Shown: in pieces, positions 56,567 to 64,000 of the stretch
How the letters are laid out: every line of letters starts with the position of its first letter
Numbering within the stretch: position 1 is the first letter of the stretch
Origin: Ignelater luminosus
Lineage: Eukaryota > Arthropoda > Insecta > Coleoptera > Elateridae
Direction of reading: 5' to 3'
Length of the DNA stretch: 64,000 nt
Assembly (NCBI GenBank): GCA_011009095.1
Contig: VTPC01000499.1
Coordinates: forward strand, 28,363-92,362
Program-made: the position numbers and the translations under genes
The notes under the pieces: model-generated
The model's database searches: none
The model's input: the letters and a program-made list of their open reading frames with translations, nothing else
Told to the model about the DNA's origin: nothing

Positions 56567-59500
56567 TTTCAGTCAGCCAAGAAAAGACAACGCTAGTCAA
56601 ATCTCCAAAACATAAAAATGGTTTGCAAATTAAACATACGAGATGTGCAATAATAAGTCAAAACTACAACTTACATTTAGAAAAACGTAAAGAGTAAAGG
56701 ATTATAATGCAATTAGGATAATTAACATACAAAGCAAGACAATCATGACAAAAATCATAGTTTTCAATAATTTCCATTATAAATCATATATCAATGTTTC
56801 CTTACGTATGTATTAAAGGAGATAGCTGAAGTCGAAGCATCTTTTTTACTGATATCGCGCATGAAGCTATAATACCTTTTTTTAGCAAAACAAGAAAAAA
56901 TATTAGAATTTCTACGTATAGATTTGGAACATGCAAGAACTTAAAATACATATTGATGACAGGCATTTAATGACTTCATTGACCATCGCGTAAGTTGTTT
57001 AAAATAACAATAACAAATTAATCAATTAAGATATCGATTTGCAAATCTCTTGCACGATTTATTATTTAAAATTGATTCAAATGAAGTTATAAAGTCTCAT
57101 AAATACATATGACGTACGTATGCCCATAAAATAACGGCGCCATGATCATTTTTGAATCGCAAGAGGCGCGTATTAAAAACGAATAAGTAAACAAATTGAC
57201 GTTCTTTCATTTCTTATTAACCTGATGGTATTGTGAGACGTTGATAGAATTACTACATTAGTAATTAAGAACGTCACTTTCTCACTTGCTTACTGCATGT
57301 AGGTAAACAATAATAATTTTAAACGCGCACTTCTTTGGATTTAGAACAGAAAAAGAAGGAAATATTTATCAGAAATTTTTGATCGCACTGTATAATTCTA
57401 AAAGCGTTTAATTCATCTTAGAAAGACTCACGAAAGTAGGATATTTAATTAATTAAGTAAATAGGAGAAGTCCAAATTAATTAGGTTAACAAATTGGAAG
57501 AACTAATATCTTCAACAATAAATCTCATATGTAAATTTCCTGAAATCTGATCTCAAATCAATTATATTAATCGTTGTGTAAATTATAAATTTTATAACTC
57601 TTTAATAGTTTACACACTTTTTCCCAAAAGTATTACATCTTAATTTATTATAAGCCGCACGAAAATAAATTTTAGGATTTTATTAATTAGAGCTGAATAT
57701 TTTTTTCAAGATGCAACACTTCTATCCTATAGTCCAATGATCCTAATAGTATTAAAAACATTATATTTGCATATATAGTTATAATCGGATCGGAAAACTT
57801 CTAAACAGGTTTTGGGTTTAAAAATAAATTAACAAAAAATATTGCATTCAAAAGGAAACCTGATGTTGATATTTAATCAAATTTTTTAATCCGAATGACG
57901 ATTAATTGAGATGTAAATCTGTACGTTTCTATTTCTTCTCTTTTTTTATTTATAGCGAAAAGAAATATAATAATAATAATGTTTTATCAAATTTATGGGT
58001 GCACAAAATTTAATAAATGACCTGTATTTTATTGGAGAGAGTTTAAACATTTATTTTTAGTTATATTTTTTAATAAGTAGGAGGTTTTATGTGTAATATT
58101 TTATTGAGCTTGCCTACTTATTTGAGTCGATTCGTTCCTTTTTGATTTGGCCAAAAATTTCCTCTTTCGAATGCAAGTGGGGCTAAAACTAAAATAACAG
58201 GAAGGATTGATTGGGAGCTATCTAATCGAAAGGTTAAACTTCCTCAAACGATTCCATTTGTTTAAAATGAAAACAAAAGAGAAAACCATCATTAGTGACT
58301 TATACGTTAAAATCTCCTTTCTGATAATGCTACGTTATGTCTGTTTACGATAAGGTAGGTAAGAGAAAAAACAAATGTAACCGCCAAGTAAGACAAGTAA
58401 TAAGAACACTACCTGGTTCTTTGATCTCATTTGTTCGAATTGATATCAGCTGGTGTGTACTGAATGTATCTATTACTAACGCTGTCCGACTTGTCTAAGT
58501 GGGCGTGCTAATGACTAATTTTAAATCAAGTATCAATTACATACGGTAGTCCTTCTGAGACAGATGTCAAAATAATCTCCTCTCACGCATTTCCCATCTA
58601 ATTGGGACAAAAAGCATCGCCTTTTCAGGCACTTAATTTAAAAGCAATTTTATTTATAGCCAGTAAGATATGCCTAAGTGATTAATATTACTTATCGATC
58701 GATTACGTTTAATAAATTCTATAAATTATCGACCAAGGTGGTCCTAATGATCAAACAGTGAATGCAAATTATAATCTCAACTAACAATCGTCATTACGTT
58801 TTCCAATTTTAAAACATTTATTACAGGTTCCATCATCGCCATTCTCTAAACGTCATTGAAAACATTAAAAATATTTTCTGTGTGGAATGAAACATTGAAA
58901 TATCCCAACGATTTTGGATCGAAGCGAAATTTTAATTCGATTCGGAAGTGATTTATACTACGTGGTCAGAAGACAAACTATAAATATAAAACTCGAAAAA
59001 TAGTCGGCTATTAACAAACAAGCTTAAAAAACAAAACGAAAACGTTCCGAATTTAAACAAAACGACAAACATAAAACACCGTTACTTTGGTAAAATATTT
59101 TAGCAGCATTTTGTTATTCATTGCAACATATTTACATTCAAATCTGTCCGTCAAAAACAGCTAACATTGAAGGTTTGACACTCAATTCATCAACATTCAT
59201 CAGCATTCCAATCTAATCGAAAATAGGTAACCTAGCACCAACGCATTTTCACGTCAACTATTATAATATCATTGCAAACTTCCATTTTTATTTTTTTGAA
59301 AGTGCATAATAATAATAAATGCATAGATTAAATAAGTTAAAATGTCTTTTGTAAAGAATCTCTCCTTATATTACACCGATTCTGTTATACAGGGTGGTAT
59401 ACACAAATACAAAATCTCGTTTAATCAAGTGATCTTAATCTTGATTTTAAAAAATAATAAAAGCAATTAATAGAAGTGAAGCCTAGTATAAACAATCAAA

Positions 59501-60151
59501 CGCAAAACGAAGACGTGTCCACCGACTTGTATTCAACGCCTACGTGATACTCTTCGAAAATATAAAGCTTTTTGAACCCGGCTAATCGTAAAGCACTTAC
59601 TATGCTAGAGTGTATACCTTCTCAGATTATATCATAAGGTACTACATTGTTCTATTTCGTTTATAAAACAAAAAGCAAATGCGAAACGTTTGCAAAACAA
59701 CCGAAAAAATACCGACACGTAACACTTAGAATCTCATCATTAGAATCTCAAAAATAATAAGCTGCCTATTTTGAAAAACAATGCTTTTCGATGGTTTCCC
59801 AGATATTCATAAAATCTGTAATATCTAGCAAAAATACCTTTGCATTTGTTTTCTGGAATGCGTCATTTCCGAGTAAAATTGTATTTCGCAAACTCTTGGT
59901 TCAAATGATGTATTTACAAAATTTTTATAATTATGAAGCTCTGGTGTGTAAAATAAATCAATAAATTGTTTTCAGGACTAGGAAATTTCATTTTATGCCT
60001 TAAGCGACTGGCTCTCTTATCGTTTTTGAGATTCCAATGGGCAAAATCTACACGAAAGCAACGGGAAAAAAATGTCGCTCACTCAAGGGACTGCGGTAGC
60101 TGTATGAAACTGTCAAGTGTGTACCAGATGTCCGTGGGCAAAATGTTGCAT
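56567..60151. other. AT-rich sequence, no recognisable gene
   Basis: No transposon motif, tandem array or RNA gene is apparent. A TACAGGGTGG word lies at 59387. The frame 59966-60214 (+, 82 codons) begins just before a possible 3' splice site (AATTGTTTTCAG, 59973) but shows no domain. Confidence 0.45.
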
Positions 60152-60180
60152 ACATACCTGGAAAGAAAACAAAGAATTAG
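60152..60180 (-). promoter_or_regulatory. Candidate recursive splice site or strong acceptor
   Basis: On - the sequence is CTAATTCTTTGTTTTCTTTCCAG|GTATGT. The polypyrimidine tract is long and almost uninterrupted, and GTATGT directly after the AG is a functional-looking 5' splice site. This is the arrangement of recursive splice sites in long insect introns. It could instead be the acceptor of an exon starting with GTATG; a second GT 33 bases on (CTG|GTACAC) would then close a 33-nt exon. Confidence 0.4.
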
Positions 60181-60344
60181 TGTTGAATATAAAACAATTA
60201 ATAAAAAAAATTAAGTTAAATTATTAAATTAGAACTTAAATCGTGAAGTAGAACGTTACGCAGTGGTATCTTTCATATATTTCAATTAAGACACTTGGAA
60301 GAATTTCTCTTGTTAAGTACATCTTACTGAAGGAGAAACCAACG

Positions 60345-60425
60345 TAAAGTTTCGATATAGATTTCGGTCGAGAATCGAACCCAGGCTAAACCTAACCGAG
60401 CCACAGTGTACTAAAATTCGTCAAT
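60345..60425 (-). mobile_element. tRNA-like SINE fragment
   Basis: On - a B-box-like GGTTCGATTCTC (60381-60370) is preceded by an A-box-like TGGCTCGGTTAGG (60403-60391). Their spacing of about 9 bases is too short for a functional tRNA promoter, so either the middle is deleted or the resemblance is partial. No tRNA fold closes. Confidence 0.35.
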
Positions 60426-61754
60426 GTTGTTTACCAGGAGGGAACCGGCAGCTCTTTAAGGAATAAACTCAGGCAAGAACCAAATAAATGCTGATTTGGA
60501 GGTGATGCAATTATGTAATTATATACAACAGTCTTCAAAAATATGTACCCAACATGTACCTTTAACGGTCAATATTATGGTTTGCAGGTTTATGCAACTC
60601 CAGCATTATACCACAAACACATGTTATAGGCGTAATACTTGAGCTTGCATTATAAGCTGAATAGTATAAGCTTTAGTTTGCAGAGCGTATGCAAACGGAA
60701 TAGTCACATTGACGGTTTCGCTTAAGCTGCATTGCGTAAAGGTGTGTATCGGTTTTTGAATAAGCTCAAAAAGCACCTTAATTAAATGGGCTTTTGTGTA
60801 CATGTAGATGTAGACATGTTTGCTGCTTTGTCAGCTCGCCGCGCTGTATTGTGCAGACATTCCGAGGCAAGAATATTCCGAAACATTCTGGCTAGGCATC
60901 CTCGTATTTTAAAGAGCCTGTGGTTTGCACGTCGAATACAAACCGCGCATCATATGTAGCTTTGCGCTGACATCTATAAATGCTACATCCCCCCCTCCAT
61001 CTTTACACCACGAGTTGTCACTGATTGCATGCAGACAACTTAGCAAGCCATTCCTATTTCGAGATCCTTGTTGTTCTTTCTGAACTTTTAAAAAATACTT
61101 TATGAACACACTAGACCAAAATCTCAAATGTAAATACATGAGTAACATGAGTACAATCTGACACCATCACGTAGCGGAATTACAGAACATCTCTGTTTAA
61201 GGTGGTTCTGATTTTCTAAATTAAATATATCGTCGTTCGTTGTACACATATTTCCCGACGTCAAATTATCAGCTAGCGGCTTACAAGGCAACCATACTAG
61301 TCTGAGAACCGTGACATTACACTGTATCGAGCATAGGTTCATCATCATCAGTTTAAAAGTACGAATTGGTTTGAAGATTGATCGCTGTGGTCAACGCAGA
61401 CAACGTTGTATGTTGAGGTTATGTCTAGTTATGTCGGGTACCAAAATCGGTAGAATTAATTACGATTAAGATTTCAAGGATATAAAATTAGTCAGATTTC
61501 GTAAAAACGAGCAAGTTATAAAAATGAGTCTGACTAACGCATACTTTTTGTTTTCATTTGTTTATATGCTGCCTATCAAAGACAACCACATGAAATAAAA
61601 GACGCACACTTTTTAAATTTATGTAGTTTTATGTACCAACTTAAAGATACATAGTAATATGTACTTGCATTAAAAATATGTACCAGAACATAAAATATGT
61701 ACCAATTCCGAACCCTGTATCGATCATTTTACGGATTATCCATGTGATATTGTA
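60426..61754. other. Unassigned sequence
   Basis: Includes a GC-balanced stretch at 60820-61060 with frames on both strands but no recognised motif. Confidence 0.4.
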
Positions 61755-61929
61755 CAGTCGAACTTCGATAACTCGAACCTCAATAACGCAAAATCCTTGA
61801 TAACTCGAACTCATTGCCAATGACCAATGTACATACATTTATGTAAAAATACCTTGTTTGGTTAAAGTCTTGATTGCTCGAGGTGTTATTTCTTTGGCTT
61901 AGTGTTCGAGTTATCGAAGTTCGACTGTA
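61753..61929. mobile_element. MITE with perfect 24-bp TIRs and TA duplication (pogo/Tigger-like ends)
   Basis: The 173-bp element 61755-61927 has identical inverted ends of 24 bases, beginning CAGTCGAACTTCGATAACTC, and is bracketed by TA on both sides. The words CGATAACTCGAA resemble the ends of pogo/Tigger-type Tc1/mariner elements. There is no coding sequence. Perfect TIRs suggest recent movement or strong conservation by a trans-acting transposase. Confidence 0.93.
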
Positions 61930-62399
61930 TATTATTGTGCAATTAAAATTTTCATTATTGTTACAGGTCGTCTGTTATGGCACGCAGTTTATCCTTATGT
62001 GCTTTACCACCCTACATCCCAAACACACTAGGGAATAAAACAAATGTTAATCATAGTTTTTTTCTCTTAAAATACACTCAGGAATTACTTCCTGATGTTT
62101 GTCCACATTATTGCGATGTTATGGCTGTTTTTAGTAAAACTTTCTCAAGTTGGCCTATTTGCTTCGTTAGTCTACCCGCCTTTTAGGTCCGTATACAATC
62201 AGGAATTAGAAACGGGTATAGTTTGGAACCGAATCAGATCAGGCTTAAAGAATGCAAGGTATGTTGTAGAATAAACAAATGCAGTTATTTCTTCAAAACA
62301 AGCCTCATAAGATAAAAATCTTATTTTCAAGGGATTAACAAAAGTGTCGCTGAATGATTCAAAGACAAAAAGTGAATTATGTTCATAAGAATGGTAACG
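61930..62399. other. Unassigned sequence with a 70-codon frame
   Basis: A frame at 61977-62186 (+) is preceded by a good 3' splice-site-like sequence (TTTTCATTATTGTTACAG, ending 61966). Its translation has no known motif. It could be a terminal exon or noise. Confidence 0.25.
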
Positions 62400-62757
62400 T
62401 ACAGTGAAACCTCTCTATCTTGAACACTCGCGGTTCCAGCTGTAACCAGGTGTCTAATTCACTAGAATGTGCTTTAAAATTTCTTTGCCATATTCTAAGC
62501 TTGTTACCATACTGGACGATCACCGACGTCAATTTATGAAGAATCCGTTGAGTATTCAATATAAATACGCGTGTGTTAAGCGCCTAATGTATTTAAGCCA
62601 CTGACTTTACTATCATCAAACACTTTTATTCAATTAGTGTGCAAGATATACAATATAATTAATTAGATTTAGTATAAGTTGATTTGATTGAATTTAGTAA
62701 ATTCCCAGTTCAGTCTACAAGGTACCGAGGGTGTTCAAGTTGTGCAGGTTGCTTCTA
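62400..62757. mobile_element. MITE-like element with diverged pogo-type TIRs and TA duplication
   Basis: The left end at 62402 reads CAGTGAAACCTCTCTATCTT then GAACACTCGCGGTTCC. The reverse complement of 62755-62721 aligns with it over about 35 bases at roughly 70% identity, with TTGAACAC kept exactly. TA flanks both sides. The 354-bp body has no frame. It is an older relative, by end type, of the MITE at 61755. Confidence 0.65.
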
Positions 62758-63454
62758 ATGTAAAGTAAAACTAAATAAACGGTTCGGACAAAAATTGCAT
62801 TTTGCTTCTTTAATGTATAAAAAAATTTGCTTTCAACAGAATTTCAGTTTAAAAGATTACGGCGGTTTCTTCTGGAAGATATATGGTTTGTACTGAAAAT
62901 AATACTCTACGATATTTTTTTAATATTCACCCCTTTACGTCTTATATCTCGATCTTGTGCGTGTTTTCTTTTCATATCGTCTTATGGCGTCATCCGTATC
63001 GGCGGATGATTGATGACAGTTTGAATTTCCCGCAAAACAAAAATATTTTGAAATTTGGCAGCGTTCCATCCTTGAATTAACCTCGTTTGACATTGTCATG
63101 ACAACACGTACACCATTGGCTAGTTTAGTGACAACTAGGAGCACTGCCAACAACAAAGCTGTATAAATCACTTACATGTTTAAAATTCAAACATTCATCG
63201 ATCATTTTGGATTATTTGGTACATAAGTCAGCAATTGTATAGCTACACTCCAAAAATACCGCATTCCTAATTCTATCAGTCTTTGAGTTATCTTCTTTCT
63301 GATAATTCTGTAGAACTCTTTAAAAATCAATGAAGTCTAGAAATTCTTCATGTTTGCCACACGCAATTGGTGTAAATTTCGAATGAGTTTTTAAGTTTCT
63401 TCAGGAAGCATTTGGTTCTGGTGTTCGCTAAAATGCTCGAAGCTCTCGCAAATA
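62758..63454. other. Unassigned sequence
   Basis: Short frames on both strands around 62830-63170 with no recognised motif. Otherwise AT-rich. Confidence 0.4.
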
Positions 63455-63590
63455 TACGAGGTATGTAAATAAACTAATTAAACTGAAAACCTAGCGTGGC
63501 AACACTGGAGACTACCGGTTTAAAGGGAAGGCGGATGCTCCGCCATACGAGTTTGAACTCCGTCGAGTCATTTGGTTAGGAGTAGGAACG
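63455..63590 (+). mobile_element. Possible mariner 5' end
   Basis: TACGAGGTATGTAAATAAAC at 63455, followed by AATTAAACTG and later GGCAACACTGGAGAC, resembles the TIR and 5' untranslated region of some insect mariners. No transposase or second TIR follows within the window, so this would be a truncated end. Weak evidence. Confidence 0.3.
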
Positions 63591-64000
63591 GCAATTTCAG
63601 TATCCGAATTGTAATTTTAATTGAATAAAACAATTATAAACAATCAATCTCATTACTTTATTTACACAACTCGTATGTATCCTTATCAGGTTTCTTCCTC
63701 TTAGCCCAATATGTTGTATTGGGAGTGTTTTCCAAAGAAAGATGCTTTCTCTTATAAACTTTATTCCAGATGACCTCAATAGTATTCTAAGTCAACTCTA
63801 AGATTGTTAAGTTCTCCGTTCGAACGAAAGTTGTCCAGTTCATAATCAAATCACTCATCTAAAGCATTTTTACTTCAGTTCCTTAGGAAAGTTAACTCAG
63901 TAGTATTGATACTGCCATTAGAACTATTCAGCTTACATTATTTTGTTCCTTAAGACAATTCTTGTCATTCTGATACCCAAAAGAGCAATGAAGATAAACG
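63591..64000. other. AT-rich sequence, no recognisable gene
   Basis: Nothing supported on either strand up to the window edge. Confidence 0.4.

Noticed and set aside
60345-60425. Functional tRNA gene
   Set aside because: The A-box and B-box-like words are too close and no cloverleaf can be drawn.

Overview
The window looks like nuclear DNA of an insect, with no bacterial, phage or viral gene organisation. It is AT-rich, has almost no long open reading frames, and is full of decayed eukaryotic transposable elements: mariner/Tc1, PIF/Harbinger, Helitron, RTE-like and R1-like LINEs, BEL/Pao, a tRNA-derived SINE and MITEs. A short TTAGG/TTGGG telomere-type array fits insects other than flies. 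I cannot name the order or species. No intact host gene is present; the evidence suggests intergenic or deep intronic DNA.

Layout. 0.5-3.0 kb: an internally deleted Harbinger transposon with a transposase exon on + and a MADF-BESS partner gene on -. A nearly intact mariner (1124-2418) is nested in it, and its outer end abuts an R1-clade LINE end and the telomere-type array. 3.6-11.6 kb: three LINE relics and a Helitron helicase relic with a ruined Walker A motif. 13.8 kb: a 48-base candidate host exon on -. 15.0-18.8 kb: a dispersed repeat, a dead mariner running into a pure purine microsatellite, a piece of R1-like LINE and a Tc1-like scrap. 20-27 kb: mostly featureless, with a tRNA-Lys primer-binding-site-like sequence and a MITE. 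27.5-29.4 kb: a 5'-truncated LINE bounded by a 13-bp target-site duplication, lying inside a possible exon. 33-37 kb: a mariner with both ends, an LTR-leader-like stretch, a DDE transposase tail and a relic of an unnamed repeat-associated protein.

41.6-42.8 kb: a satellite with higher-order structure (three related subunits of about 45 bp in units of about 125-140 bp). 45.4-48.6 kb: a diverged 28S rRNA 3' fragment between two copies of a non-coding repeat, then the second copy of the 15-kb dispersed repeat. 51.0-52.2 kb: the 3' part of a BEL/Pao retrotransposon with one LTR. 52.4-54.7 kb: a degenerate minisatellite built on GTACTGA, broken by a tRNA-derived SINE and by one unidentified insert. 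54.7-56.6 kb: two LINE relics in opposite directions. 56.6-64 kb: mostly unique AT-rich sequence with two TIR-bounded MITEs.

How the parts fit. The genes here do not form a pathway; they record layered insertions, several with readable order (mariner into Harbinger, SINE into minisatellite, LINE into a possible exon). The most interesting non-transposon signal is on the - strand: a candidate 48-nt exon (13783-13830) and two sites where a 3' splice site directly abuts a 5' splice site (39047 and 60158). Together they suggest a very long intron of a - strand gene that may be spliced recursively. This is inference from short motifs and needs transcript data.
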